Source of the DNA: Nesterenkonia sp. LB17
Lineage (GTDB): Bacteria; Actinomycetota; Actinomycetes; Actinomycetales; Micrococcaceae
Assembly (NCBI RefSeq): GCF_022565915.1
Contig: NZ_JAJOYX010000003.1
Location: 372,001-436,000, forward strand
Length of the DNA: 64,000 bases
Direction: 5' to 3'
The translations under genes were made by a program, and so were the position numbers. Shown piece after piece: positions 32,965 to 41,813 of this stretch (its first letter is position 1; every line of letters starts with the position of its first letter). The notes below the pieces were generated by a model. It was not told the origin of the DNA, made no database searches, and worked only from the letters and a program-made list of their open reading frames with translations.

Positions 32965-33470
32965 GTGCCCCCGATCTGGCGCAGCTCTGGAGCTCCCACG
33001 CCCCGCCGGGCTACTCCTGCCCGTTCTGCGGGCTGGCCCGCGGCGAGGTGGACCACCCCGCGAACCGCTGCGAGCTCAGCGATCTGGTCTACCAGGACCC
33101 CGAGCTGATGGTCTTCATGGCCTGTGACGGCTTCGGTCCGCATGAGGGCCACGCGATGATCACCCCGGTGCGGCACCGCGAGACGCTCTATGACCTCGAC
33201 GACGCGCTGCTGGCGAAGATCGCGATCATGTCCCGCGAGGTCTCCAAGGCGATGAAGCTGGCCTGGAAGCCGGAGGGCACCTCCGTGCGCCAGCACAATG
33301 AGCCGGCCGGGAACCAGCACGTGTGGCACTACCACCTGCATGTGTTTCCCCGCTACGCCGATGACATGCTCTACCGGCAGGTCAGGCACCCGGTCGACGT
33401 CGCGGTCCGCGCCGAGAAGGCGCTCCAGCTGCGCGCGGCGTTGGATCAGGTGCTGGCCAGCAGCAGCTGA
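32961..33470 (+). CDS. HIT-family nucleotide hydrolase/transferase
   Basis: A 169-residue histidine-triad protein. The signature is HVWHYHLHVFPR (H-x-H-x-H). An N-terminal Cys pair (SCPFCGLARGE) with a later Cys/His resembles the zinc site of HIT proteins, and HNEPAGNQ precedes the triad. Members cleave AMP from dinucleotides or adenylylated substrates. GTG at 32961 overlaps the preceding stop by 4 bases. Convergent with the polyprenyl synthase gene 14 bases away. Confidence 0.93.
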   Translation: MSAPDLAQLWSSHAPPGYSCPFCGLARGEVDHPANRCELSDLVYQDPELMVFMACDGFGPHEGHAMITPVRHRETLYDLDDALLAKIAIMSREVSKAMKLAWKPEGTSVRQHNEPAGNQHVWHYHLHVFPRYADDMLYRQVRHPVDVAVRAEKALQLRAALDQVLASSS

Positions 33471-33484
33471 ACCCCGCGGCTGGA

Positions 33485-34537
33485 TCAGCCGTCGCGCTCG
33501 ACCACGGCGTCGGCGAAGGAGACCAGCGCGGACTTCACGGTGCTCTCAGGCAGCTCGACGATCGCCTGCTTGGCCCGCTCGGCCCAGCTGTGCGCCACCT
33601 GCCAGGACTGCTCGGTCACCGGGTGGGCGACGACGGCGGCCACCGCCTGCGCCAGCGCCTCGTCCGAGCTGAGGTCGGCGTCGATCATGGCCAGCAGCGC
33701 GGCTGCGTCCTGCCGGCTCTGCGGCGAGGAGCCGTCCTCGGCCTGCTGGCGCAGCAGCAGCACCGGGAGTGTGGCCACGCCTTCGCGCAGGTCGGTCCCC
33801 GGGGTCTTCCCGGATGACTCGGGATCGGCGGTGAGGTCGATGACGTCATCGGCGAGCTGGAAGGCCACGCCGACCGCCTCGCCGTAGTTCTGCAGCATCG
33901 CGGTGGTCTGCGCGGAGCAGCCCCCGAAGTGCGCCCCGAGGCGAGAGGCGGCGGCGACGAGCGAACCGGTCTTGTCACCGATCACGCGCAGGTAATGGGC
34001 GTAGGCGTCCTCACCGGCCTGCGGGCCGACGGTCTCGTGGAGCTGCCCCATGACCAGGCGCTCGAAGGTCTGCGCCTGGATCTCCGAGGCCTCCACCCCG
34101 AGCTCGGACATCAGCCGTGAGGCCCGGGCCAGGATCAGGTCCCCGGTGAGGATCGCCACGGAGTTTCCCCACACCTGGTGGGCGGCAGGCGCCCCGCGGC
34201 GCACCGGAGCAGAGTCCATCACGTCATCGTGGTAGAGCGTGGCCAGATGGGTCATCTCCATGACCGCGGCCGCACGACGGACCCGGTCATCGACACCGTT
34301 GCCGAGCATCGAGGTCAGCACCGTGAGCAGCGGGCGGACCCGCTTGCCGCCGGCCTGGGCGAGGTACCGCGCTGAGGCGTTCACCAGTTCATCGGCGCTG
34401 GCCAGGGAGCCGAGGAGATCCTCCTCGACCCGGGTCAGGGCCTCGGCGACCTCGGCGGCGAGCGTCTCGTCGTCGGCCAGGACGTCGAACCCTGCCGGGA
34501 GCTTCGCGGTCAGGGGATCAGCTGCGGATTCATTCAT
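33485..34537 (-). CDS. Polyprenyl diphosphate synthase (menaquinone side chain)
   Basis: A 350-residue trans-isoprenyl diphosphate synthase. The first Asp-rich motif is LYHDDVMD near residue 105, the second QLADDVIDLTADPESSGKTPGTDL near 230. GGKRVRPLL binds IPP. With bulky-residue control before the first motif (THLATLYHDD) it belongs to the long-chain, hepta- to nonaprenyl class rather than FPP synthase. Its position beside menG points to the menaquinone tail. TAGGCT lies 8 bases before the ATG. Confidence 0.92.
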   Translation of the reverse strand: MNESAADPLTAKLPAGFDVLADDETLAAEVAEALTRVEEDLLGSLASADELVNASARYLAQAGGKRVRPLLTVLTSMLGNGVDDRVRRAAAVMEMTHLATLYHDDVMDSAPVRRGAPAAHQVWGNSVAILTGDLILARASRLMSELGVEASEIQAQTFERLVMGQLHETVGPQAGEDAYAHYLRVIGDKTGSLVAAASRLGAHFGGCSAQTTAMLQNYGEAVGVAFQLADDVIDLTADPESSGKTPGTDLREGVATLPVLLLRQQAEDGSSPQSRQDAAALLAMIDADLSSDEALAQAVAAVVAHPVTEQSWQVAHSWAERAKQAIVELPESTVKSALVSFADAVVERDG

Positions 34538-34545
34538 CGGTGTCT

Positions 34546-34551
34546 AGCCTA
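34546..34551 (-). promoter_or_regulatory. -10 hexamer of polyprenyl synthase gene, leaderless configuration
   Basis: TAGGCT on the minus strand, 8 bases before the ATG at 34537. Confidence 0.45.
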
Positions 34552-34558
34552 TCCAGAG

Positions 34559-35287
34559 TCAGGATGCGGGGAGGGCGCTGGGCTTGGTGGCGTGATGAAT
34601 CGCAACGATTCCACCGCTGAGGTTCCGGTACTTCACCGCGGCGTACCCGGCGGCGGAGATCTCGGCGGCCAGATGGTCCTGATCGGGCCAGGCCCGGATG
34701 GACTCGGCCAGGTACACGTAGGCCTCCGGGTTGGATGACACGGCCCGGGCGGTCGGCGGCAGCGCCCGCATCAGGTACTCGTTGTAGACGGTGTTGAAGA
34801 CCTTGTTCGTGGGGTCGGAGAACTCCATCACGGCGAGCCGTCCTCCAGGTTTGGTGACCCGCAGCATCTCGCGCAGCCCGGCCAGCGGGTCCACGATGTT
34901 ACGCAGTCCGAAGGAGATCGTGACGGCGTCGAAGGTGTCGTCGGCGAAGGGCAGGTTCATCGCGTCTCCGGCGATGAAGGTCATGTCCGGGCGGCGTCGC
35001 TTGCCCACCTGGAGCATGCCGGAGGAGAAGTCGCAGGCCACTGCCGTCGCACCGGCGTCGTGGAAGGGCTCGGTGGAGCTTCCGGTGCCAGCGGCGAGGT
35101 CAAGAACCCGCTCACCTGGGGTGACGTCGAGCGCGGCGACGAGCTTCTTGCGCCAGCGCTTGGTCTGGCCCAGCGAGAGCACGTCATTGGTGAGGTCGTA
35201 ACGGTCGGCGACCTCGTCGAACATCGAGGCGACGTCCTCGGGCTTCTTCGCGAGGCTTGCGCGGCTTCCGGTGCTGGGGCGATTCAC
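34559..35287 (-). CDS. menG: Demethylmenaquinone methyltransferase
   Basis: A 242-residue SAM-dependent methyltransferase catalysing the last step of menaquinone synthesis. SAM motif I is [15 protein letters not shown], and the UbiE/MenG signatures are [18 protein letters not shown] at the N-terminus and [26 protein letters not shown] downstream. GTG at 35287 is chosen where homology begins; GAGAAT 6 bases upstream fits a leaderless -10. It runs just upstream of the polyprenyl synthase gene in the same direction (21-base gap) and is divergent from menF (60 bases). Confidence 0.93.
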   Translation of the reverse strand: MNRPSTGSRASLAKKPEDVASMFDEVADRYDLTNDVLSLGQTKRWRKKLVAALDVTPGERVLDLAAGTGSSTEPFHDAGATAVACDFSSGMLQVGKRRRPDMTFIAGDAMNLPFADDTFDAVTISFGLRNIVDPLAGLREMLRVTKPGGRLAVMEFSDPTNKVFNTVYNEYLMRALPPTARAVSSNPEAYVYLAESIRAWPDQDHLAAEISAAGYAAVKYRNLSGGIVAIHHATKPSALPAS

Positions 35288-35332
35288 CTTGACATTCTCC
35301 CACATGCGCGGATCGCTCCCGCCGCCATGTCC

Positions 35333-35338
35333 TAGACT
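35333..35338 (+). promoter_or_regulatory. -10 hexamer of menF, leaderless configuration
   Basis: TAGACT 9 bases before the menF ATG; no ribosome site in between. Confidence 0.45.
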
Positions 35339-35347
35339 TGTCCAGCC

Positions 35348-36754
35348 ATGACAGCGCTCCCCGGTTCCCTCGACGCCACCACGCTGGTGGTGGATCTGCC
35401 CCCGGGAACCACGCTGGCGGACATGCTGCCGGCCCTGGATCCCAGCGGCGTCTGGCTGCTGCGCGGTGAGGGGCTGATCGGTCTGGGCACCGCTGCGCAC
35501 ATCAGGACACGGGGCGCGGAGCGTTTCGCGGAGCTGGCGGAATGGCATGAGCAGCATCTGGCCCCGCTGGCCCAGGTCTCCCCGCTGCCGGAGGAGCTGA
35601 CCGGGATCCCCGGCGCCGGCCCGGTGGCGCTGACCTCGATCACCTATTCCTCGGCCTCGGCCGCGGACTCACACCTGATCCTGCCCGAGCTGATCCTCGG
35701 CTCCGCCGAGGGCAGGGCGTGGATCACGACGGTGATCCGTCCCTCGGCGCTGGACGAGAGCTTCGAGGCTGAGGACGACGACGACGCGGCGCTGCGCCGG
35801 GTCCATGGTCTCCTGGCCAGGCATTCCCTGCAGCTTCAGGGCCGCCGGCTGAGTCTGGTCCCGTCACACAGCGTCGGTTCACACAGCGACGGTTCACACA
35901 GTGCGGGGCAGACGGACCGGCTCGACGCCGCCGCCGCGACCTCGCTGATCCAGGGCACCCATTCGGAGCAGCACTACCTGCGGGCCGTGCGCTCCGGGGT
36001 CCAGGCGATCGGGCACCGCCGGCTGGAGAAGCTGGTGCTGGCCCGCGACGTCGTCGTCGCCGCCGATGCCCCGCTGGCTCCCGGTCCGGTGCTGGCCGCG
36101 CTGGCCGCCGACTATGCCGACTGTTGGACCTATCTGGCCGGCGACGTGTTGGGGGCGACCCCGGAGATGCTGGTGAAGATCCGCGGTCGCGAGCTCTCCG
36201 CCCGGGTGCTCGCCGGCACCGTGGACGGCGGCACCGGACTGGAACAGGCCCGCGCCATGCTGCTGGAGGACCCCAAGCAGCGCGATGAGCACCGGCTGGC
36301 GGCCCAGTCGCTGCTGGACCAGCTGGCCCCGGTGGCGCAGCACCTGCACGCCCAGGATCCTCCGGCGGTGCTCCAGCTGCCCAACGTCTTCCACCTCTCC
36401 ACCGATGTGACCGGTCAGCTCACCGCCCAGACCCCTGCGCTGCTGGTGGCCGAGCGCGCCCACCCCACTGCCGCGATCTGCGGCACCCCCACGGCCACCG
36501 CCGCCGAGCTGATCTCCACCCTGGAGGGACTCGACCGCGGGGCCTTCTCCGGGCCGGTGGGCTGGATCGATGCCTATGGCAACGCCGACTTCGGGATTGC
36601 GCTGCGCGGCGGGATCCTGGAGGAGCAGGGAACCCAGATCAGGCTCTTCGCGGGCTGCGGGATCGTGGCCGGATCGGTCCCCGAGGAGGAGCTCGCCGAG
36701 ACCTGGGCCAAGATGCGCCCGATGCTCGGAGCCCTCGGCGTGCGCCAGCCCTGA
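35348..36754 (+). CDS. menF: Isochorismate synthase
   Basis: A 468-residue chorismate-binding enzyme converting chorismate to isochorismate, the entry to menaquinone. The catalytic C-terminal domain shows [37 protein letters not shown] and [18 protein letters not shown], then [14 protein letters not shown] and [12 protein letters not shown]. Salicylate or anthranilate synthases share this fold; location between menG and menD favours the menaquinone role. Three 15-base repeats insert a Ser-His-Ser linker near residue 175. Confidence 0.92.
   Translation: MTALPGSLDATTLVVDLPPGTTLADMLPALDPSGVWLLRGEGLIGLGTAAHIRTRGAERFAELAEWHEQHLAPLAQVSPLPEELTGIPGAGPVALTSITYSSASAADSHLILPELILGSAEGRAWITTVIRPSALDESFEAEDDDDAALRRVHGLLARHSLQLQGRRLSLVPSHSVGSHSDGSHSAGQTDRLDAAAATSLIQGTHSEQHYLRAVRSGVQAIGHRRLEKLVLARDVVVAADAPLAPGPVLAALAADYADCWTYLAGDVLGATPEMLVKIRGRELSARVLAGTVDGGTGLEQARAMLLEDPKQRDEHRLAAQSLLDQLAPVAQHLHAQDPPAVLQLPNVFHLSTDVTGQLTAQTPALLVAERAHPTAAICGTPTATAAELISTLEGLDRGAFSGPVGWIDAYGNADFGIALRGGILEEQGTQIRLFAGCGIVAGSVPEEELAETWAKMRPMLGALGVRQP
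35864..35908 (+). repeat. Three 15-bp tandem repeats inside menF
   Basis: Units 35864-35878, 35879-35893 and 35894-35908 begin TCACACAG and encode Ser-His-Ser-X-Gly pentapeptides in frame, in a loop between the N-terminal and catalytic parts. Confidence 0.85.
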
Positions 36755-36789
36755 CCCGGCGCCGGGTCGCCAGAGGTCGACGGAGGTCC

Positions 36790-38829
36790 TCAGAGCTCGG
36801 CGGAGGCGGCGCGTAGTCTGGCGTGGAAGTCGCGCAGCACGGTCCTGTCGGTGCGCACCTCGATGATCCGGATGCCCACCCGGTCCTCGAGACCGGAGAG
36901 TCCCTCGCCGAGGGACTCGAGATCCTCCGCGTAGTGGTACTCGTGGCCGTAGGCATCGGCGAGCGCCTCGATGTCCACGGTCTGGGGCGTGCCGAAGAAC
37001 CGCTCCACCGCCTCGGCCTGGCCCTCCCGGCGCCCGACCGCCCCGTGCTCGAGCTGATCGAAGATCGCACCGCCGGAGTCGTTGACCACCACGATGTCCA
37101 GGTCCGGCTCGCGTTCGGTGGTCGGCAGCAGCAGCGCGTTGACGTCGTGGAGGAAGGTCAGGTCCCCGACCAGAGCGGTGACCCGGGTGCTGCGGGCCAG
37201 CGCGATCCCGGAGGCGGCGGAGAGGTTGCCGTCGATGCCGGCGAGACCGCGCATCGCGTAGACCCGGCGGGCATCGTCGCGGGCGCCCAGCACGGTGCGG
37301 TTGAGCACTGCGGCCAGGTCCACGTCGCGGATCACCGAGGATGAGCCCAGCAGCAGCGGGGTCTTCACGGTCTCGGCCACGTACTGCGCCACCCGCACCG
37401 AGGAGAGCTCCCCCTGGGCGAGGGCCTCCTGCTCGGTCAGTGCGGCGTCGATGAGCCGCTGCGCCGCGAGTCCGCGCTCGGTCCAGGCGTCATGCCAGCC
37501 TGGAGGGGCCATCGCGGCGAACTGCGCGAGGGCGAGCACGTCGGGCAGCTGCCGGCGGGCGAGCCGGTGATCGAACCAGGCCTCCCCGCCGGGGGCGTAC
37601 TGCACCGCCTCGACGTCGTCCCGGTTGATCAGCTGCTGGACCGGACGGGTCAGGGTGGGCCGGCCGGCGACGACGACGCGTTCGATGCTTCCCGCCAGGA
37701 CGCTGGCGGGGGAACCCTCCGGTGCCTGCAGGATCAGCCGGTACCCCTGGATGGTGCCCAGATCGCTCCAGCGCGCATCGCTGCTGGGCTCGGCGAGCAG
37801 CGGGTGCCCGAGCCGCCGGGCCAGCTCGCGCGCCTCGGCCGGGGCATCGGCGCCCATGACGAAGACCGTGCGCGCGGTGCCCAGCCCGGCCTCGAACCTC
37901 GCCGCCGCCTCGGCCGGTGACTCGGCCGGTGACTCGGCCGCCGCCTCGGCCGGTGACTCAGGACGTGCCCCGGCCGGGGAGTCGAGTTCCGCCGCGGCGG
38001 GGTTCAGCGTGGCGGCTGCCTCACCACGGGCCTCAGCAGGTGTCCCACCGGCACGCTCCCCCGGGGCCCCGGCCGCAGGTGTTCCCGTGGCCGAGCTCCC
38101 GGACCTGAGGATCTCGGTGCCGATGATCTCCGCGCGCAGCTGCTCGGCGGAGTCGGTGCCTCGGCTGCGCGGAAGGAAGGGGGTCCGGGCCCAGCGCTGG
38201 GCTCCGCTCTTGCGTCCCTCCCCCGGTGCGGCGGGGACCAGCGGATCGCGGAACCCGATGTTCAGGTGCACCGGACCGGGGGCGGACCCGGTCGCGACGC
38301 GCAGCAGCAGCCCCACCTGGGTCTCGGCGGCGAGCATGTCATCGCGTGACTCCGGCTCCAGCCGCGCCTCGCCCTGTTCGAGGTGGATCTCATCTCGCAC
38401 CCGACCGGCGAACATCCCCTGCTGCCAGGTGGTCTGGTTCGCGCCGGTGCCGTGCAGCTCCTCGGGCCGGTCCGCAGTGATCGCCACCAGCGGGACCCCG
38501 GAGAGATCGGCCTCCATCATCGCCGGCAGCAGGTTCCCCGCCGCCGTGCCGGAGGTGGTCACGACCCCGGCCGGGGACTTCGTCGCCATCGCCATCCCGA
38601 GCGCGGTGAACGCCGCGGAACGCTCATCGATGCGCACATGCACGGTGATCGCGCCGAGCGCCTCGGCCTCGCGCAGCGCATACGCCATCGGCGCCGACCG
38701 CGAGCCCGGGGCCAGCACGATGTGCCGCATGCTCATGGTGAGCCCGCGGATCACCCGCCGGGCCAGGCGCAGGGACTCCACGTCGTAGGCGTCATCGAAC
38801 TCACGGAACGGGCGCCGGGGTGTGGTCAT
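36790..38829 (-). CDS. menD: SEPHCHC synthase (menaquinone)
   Basis: A 679-residue ThDP enzyme joining isochorismate and 2-oxoglutarate to form SEPHCHC. N-terminal landmarks are HIVLAPGSRSAPMAYAL, RIDERSAAFTALGMA and VVTTSGTAAGNLLPA. The ThDP motif region is VTALVGDLTFLHDVNALL followed by IVVVNDSGGAIF. It is about 100 residues longer than usual because of an Ala/Pro/Ser/Glu-rich insertion near residues 250-320, encoded partly by 12-base tandem repeats. Its ATG overlaps the menC stop (ATGA); the open frame extends 22 codons further. Confidence 0.94.
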   Translation of the reverse strand: MTTPRRPFREFDDAYDVESLRLARRVIRGLTMSMRHIVLAPGSRSAPMAYALREAEALGAITVHVRIDERSAAFTALGMAMATKSPAGVVTTSGTAAGNLLPAMMEADLSGVPLVAITADRPEELHGTGANQTTWQQGMFAGRVRDEIHLEQGEARLEPESRDDMLAAETQVGLLLRVATGSAPGPVHLNIGFRDPLVPAAPGEGRKSGAQRWARTPFLPRSRGTDSAEQLRAEIIGTEILRSGSSATGTPAAGAPGERAGGTPAEARGEAAATLNPAAAELDSPAGARPESPAEAAAESPAESPAEAAARFEAGLGTARTVFVMGADAPAEARELARRLGHPLLAEPSSDARWSDLGTIQGYRLILQAPEGSPASVLAGSIERVVVAGRPTLTRPVQQLINRDDVEAVQYAPGGEAWFDHRLARRQLPDVLALAQFAAMAPPGWHDAWTERGLAAQRLIDAALTEQEALAQGELSSVRVAQYVAETVKTPLLLGSSSVIRDVDLAAVLNRTVLGARDDARRVYAMRGLAGIDGNLSAASGIALARSTRVTALVGDLTFLHDVNALLLPTTEREPDLDIVVVNDSGGAIFDQLEHGAVGRREGQAEAVERFFGTPQTVDIEALADAYGHEYHYAEDLESLGEGLSGLEDRVGIRIIEVRTDRTVLRDFHARLRAASAEL
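37909..37956 (-). repeat. Four 12-bp tandem repeats in menD linker
   Basis: Units starting at 37909, 37921, 37933 and 37945 read CTCGGCCGGTGA (third one diverged) on the + strand and encode Ser-Pro-Ala-Glu in the menD frame. Confidence 0.85.
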
Positions 38830-39911
38830 GTGCTCAATCCTAGAAGCTCCGCGGCGAGCACCCGGTGGGCGGCACGCAGCCGGTCGATCCACCACTGCGC
38901 CCGCTCGGGACTGAACCGGTGACGGTGAAGCAGGTCCGACGACGGCGTCACCGCACCGGGGACCGCCAGCACGCCGGCGACCGGGATCAGCGGAGCGTGG
39001 GTCACGTCGTGCTCGAACAATGCGGCGGTGCCGAGCCCGCAGGCGTAGGGCAGGCTGGGCAGCCGGGCGGCCAGCGCGAGGCCTGCGGCCAGGCCCACCG
39101 AGGTGTCCAGCGCCGAGGACACCACCGCGTCGAGGCCGGCCTGCTCCACGATCTGCAGCGCCCGCTCCACCCCGCCGAGCGGGGGGACCTTGACCACGAT
39201 CAGGTCCGCCGCGCCGAGCCTGGCCACTCGCAGCGGGTCCTCTGCCTTGCGCACCGCCTCGTCGGCGGCGATCCGCAGCGGCACCCCCGCAGAGGTGACT
39301 CCCGCGGCGGCGAGCGCCTCGCGCAGATCCGCCAGCGGCTCCACCCCGGCCACCGGCTGTTCGGCGTATTCGAAGCGCCCTCCGGAGACCTCGGCAAGCC
39401 GCTCCAGGGCCGGCACGGCTTCGGCGATGCTCCAGCCGCCGTTGGCGTCCGCGCGCAGCCCTGCATGGGGGGCGAGCCGGCGCACCTCGCGGAACCGGGC
39501 GACGTCGTCGTCGAGGGTCTGACCGGGTTCAGCGACCTTGATCTTCACCGCCGGGATCGACTCCACCGCGCCGAAGCGGGTCAGCACCGACTCGACCTGG
39601 TCCGGGGAGACTGCCGGCATGGTGGCATTGATCGGGATATGGGTCCGCAGCGGTGTCCCGAACCCCTGCCAGCCCGCTTCGATCCCCGCGCGCAGCCACT
39701 GCGCGGACTCGCCGGCGCCGTACTCCGGGAACGGCGCGAACTCGCCCCAGCCGGCCGGTCCGCGGAAGAGCATCGCCTCGCGGCGGGTCTGACCGCGAAA
39801 GCGGGTGCGCAGCGGCAGCGAGACCACATGCGCCTGGGCCAGGATCTCCTCCACCTCGGGGAGCTGCCAGCTGACGTTCAGGCCTGCGGGGCCCGGGGTG
39901 TGGTGATCCAT
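38826..39911 (-). CDS. menC: o-Succinylbenzoate synthase
   Basis: A 361-residue enolase-superfamily dehydratase making o-succinylbenzoate from SHCHC. The KxK base pair is in AVKIKVAEPG, metal ligands in RADANGGW, EYAEQPVAG and IAADEAV, and the second lysine in VVKVPPLGGV. ATG at 39911 is supported by TAGACT 7 bases upstream (leaderless); the open frame further up overlaps the divergent PAP2 gene. Followed by menD with a 4-base overlap. Confidence 0.93.
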   Translation of the reverse strand: MDHHTPGPAGLNVSWQLPEVEEILAQAHVVSLPLRTRFRGQTRREAMLFRGPAGWGEFAPFPEYGAGESAQWLRAGIEAGWQGFGTPLRTHIPINATMPAVSPDQVESVLTRFGAVESIPAVKIKVAEPGQTLDDDVARFREVRRLAPHAGLRADANGGWSIAEAVPALERLAEVSGGRFEYAEQPVAGVEPLADLREALAAAGVTSAGVPLRIAADEAVRKAEDPLRVARLGAADLIVVKVPPLGGVERALQIVEQAGLDAVVSSALDTSVGLAAGLALAARLPSLPYACGLGTAALFEHDVTHAPLIPVAGVLAVPGAVTPSSDLLHRHRFSPERAQWWIDRLRAAHRVLAAELLGLST

Positions 39912-39918
39912 GCCGTTC

Positions 39919-39924
39919 AGTCTA
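39919..39924 (-). promoter_or_regulatory. -10 hexamer of menC-menD, leaderless configuration
   Basis: TAGACT on the minus strand, 7 bases before the menC ATG at 39911. Confidence 0.5.
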
Positions 39925-39954
39925 GGCAGGGGTGGACCTGCGATACTGATGGAC

Positions 39955-40923
39955 ATGTCAGCTGCCCGCGCACTTCGTCCCCCGGCCCGGCGCACAGGCC
40001 TGTGGATCGTCTCAATCCTTCTCTGCTGCGCGGTCTTCATCGCCGTCTACGAGTACTTCGTCCGCTCCAACTCGGGGCAGTGGGTGGAATATGCGATGCT
40101 CGACGCCGCGGCGGAGCGGGTGACCTCGCTCTCCGAGCGCGGCTTCGACCTGTGGTGGCTGAGCCCGGTGATCATCGCGCTGCCGGCGGTGATCTTCCTG
40201 GTGATCGTGCTGGCCCGGCAGCGCTTCCTGGCGGCGCTGATCGCGGCTGCCACGGTGGTGGGCGCGAATCTCTCCACCCAGGTGCTCAAGACCCTCTGGC
40301 TCGACCGCCCCGACCTCGACAACGGCGTCCCCTACTGGACCGGCAATTCCCTGCCCTCCGGGCACACCACCCTGGCGGCGTCGATGGCGGTGGCGGTCTT
40401 CCTGGTCAGTTCCCCGCGACAGCGTCCCTTCGTCGCGGTGCTGGCCGCGTTCTACGCCGGACTGGTGGGTGCCTACACGTTCACCGAGACCTGGCACCGC
40501 CCGGCCGACGTGATCGCGGCCTACCTGGTGGTGGCCGTCTGGGCCCTGATCGGTGGCTGGCTGGTCATGCGCACCGGTCCCGAATGGAACACCGCGGTGG
40601 TGGACTATGAGCCCGAGACCGCCCCGCTGGCCGGACTCGCCTGGTTCCTCGGCGTGACCCTGACCGTGGTGGCGGTGCTGTGCTTCCTCTTCTCCGGGGG
40701 CTGGAGCGGGATCGCGCTCGCCGGGGAGGAGCCCAGCCTCTGGCACTGGTTCGCGGGGCTGTTCTTCTCCATCGGCCCGGGCTTCCTGATGGCCGCCGCC
40801 GGGATCAACCTGTTCGGCGCGGAGACCGGCCGGCGCCAGCGCGGCGCCCCCGTCCCCTCCCCGAAGGGTGAGACGGTGCACTACCCGATCCCACCCGAGT
40901 TCACCGAGCTCTACCGGGTCTGA
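39955..40923 (+). CDS. PAP2-family membrane phosphatase
   Basis: A 322-residue membrane protein with about seven hydrophobic segments. Phosphatase motifs: K-x6-RP in KTLWLDRPDL, PSGHT in LPSGHTTLAAS, and the third motif histidine in ETWHRPADV. The Arg that usually opens the third motif is not in its standard place. Such enzymes remove phosphate from lipid phosphates or undecaprenyl diphosphate. ATG at 39955 fits a GATACT element 7 bases upstream; a second ATG at 39949 is possible. It is a paralogue of the 43359 gene (same motif spacing). Confidence 0.87.
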   Translation: MSAARALRPPARRTGLWIVSILLCCAVFIAVYEYFVRSNSGQWVEYAMLDAAAERVTSLSERGFDLWWLSPVIIALPAVIFLVIVLARQRFLAALIAAATVVGANLSTQVLKTLWLDRPDLDNGVPYWTGNSLPSGHTTLAASMAVAVFLVSSPRQRPFVAVLAAFYAGLVGAYTFTETWHRPADVIAAYLVVAVWALIGGWLVMRTGPEWNTAVVDYEPETAPLAGLAWFLGVTLTVVAVLCFLFSGGWSGIALAGEEPSLWHWFAGLFFSIGPGFLMAAAGINLFGAETGRRQRGAPVPSPKGETVHYPIPPEFTELYRV

Positions 40924-40955
40924 GCCGGCGACGACGCGGCCTGCGCGCCCGTCGC

Positions 40956-41708
40956 TCAGCGGCCGCGCAGCCGGGTGATGAGCTCTCGGGACTCTCCCGG
41001 CCCGTAGGGCACGATCGGGATCGCCTTGGTGGCGTCGTTGACCGAATCGCGGATGGCCTGGGATGAGACGTTGTAGCCCTGCTGCATCCTCCGGCGCATC
41101 GAAGCGACGAAGTCGGCGTCGACCTCGTGCCCGTGACCGGGGATGAAGCGGCGGTAGGCCCCTGCCATGGACCACAGCCGGCCGAGCGCGCGGACCCATT
41201 CCTTCGGGTAGGAGTCATGGAACTCCGGGTCATCGCCCTCCCGGACCAGGTCCCCGCAGAACATGATCCCGGCGGAGCCCTCGGCGCTGACGCCGACCAC
41301 CAGGTCTCCCTGGGTGTGGCCCCGGCCCAGATGCTCGACGACGACGTCGACGCCTCCTCCCAGCTGCAGCGTCACCGGCTCCGCGGAGACCAGGTCGGTC
41401 GCGGTCACCACCCCGGCGTCGGCATGGGCGAGGATGCGCTGCACGCCGTGGCGGCGCAGGAAGTCATTGGCCCCGATGTGGTCGGGGTGGCCGTGGGTGC
41501 TGACCACGACCAGTTCGGCGGAGCTGAGCTCACGCACTGCAGCCAGCAGTGCTTCATGGTCACCCTCGGCCGGACCCGGGTCGATGAGGACGGCGGTGTC
41601 CTCCCCCAGGATCAGTCCGACGTTGAGCGGCGTGGGGCCTCCCAGCTCGGCGAGGAAGACGTGGTCGTCCAGGCGGCGGAAGAGCGCAGATTCGGGAGCG
41701 TGGTCCAT
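40956..41708 (-). CDS. Metallo-beta-lactamase-fold hydrolase
   Basis: A 250-residue soluble MBL-fold protein. Zinc ligands are in STHGHPDHIG (HxHxDH), a later His in EHLGRGHTQGD, Asp in MFCGDLVREGD and His in FIPGHGHEVD. General order fits glyoxalase-II-like or cyclase-like hydrolases; the substrate is unknown. ATG at 41708 has GAAGGTG upstream. It lies between the two PAP2 paralogues and is divergent from the symporter gene. Confidence 0.88.
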   Translation of the reverse strand: MDHAPESALFRRLDDHVFLAELGGPTPLNVGLILGEDTAVLIDPGPAEGDHEALLAAVRELSSAELVVVSTHGHPDHIGANDFLRRHGVQRILAHADAGVVTATDLVSAEPVTLQLGGGVDVVVEHLGRGHTQGDLVVGVSAEGSAGIMFCGDLVREGDDPEFHDSYPKEWVRALGRLWSMAGAYRRFIPGHGHEVDADFVASMRRRMQQGYNVSSQAIRDSVNDATKAIPIVPYGPGESRELITRLRGR

Positions 41709-41798
41709 CGTGATCACCTTCTGTGAAACCGTAGTTTCCCCCATTCTGCCTCACCATCCGAACACAGGCTGGGAGGAGGCTTGGGGTGCCGTGGGCGG

Positions 41799-41804
41799 TA
41801 GAGT
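41799..41804 (+). promoter_or_regulatory. -10 hexamer of symporter gene, leaderless configuration
   Basis: TAGAGT 9 bases before the ATG at 41814; no ribosome site between them. Confidence 0.45.
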
Positions 41805-41813
41805 CAGCCCATT

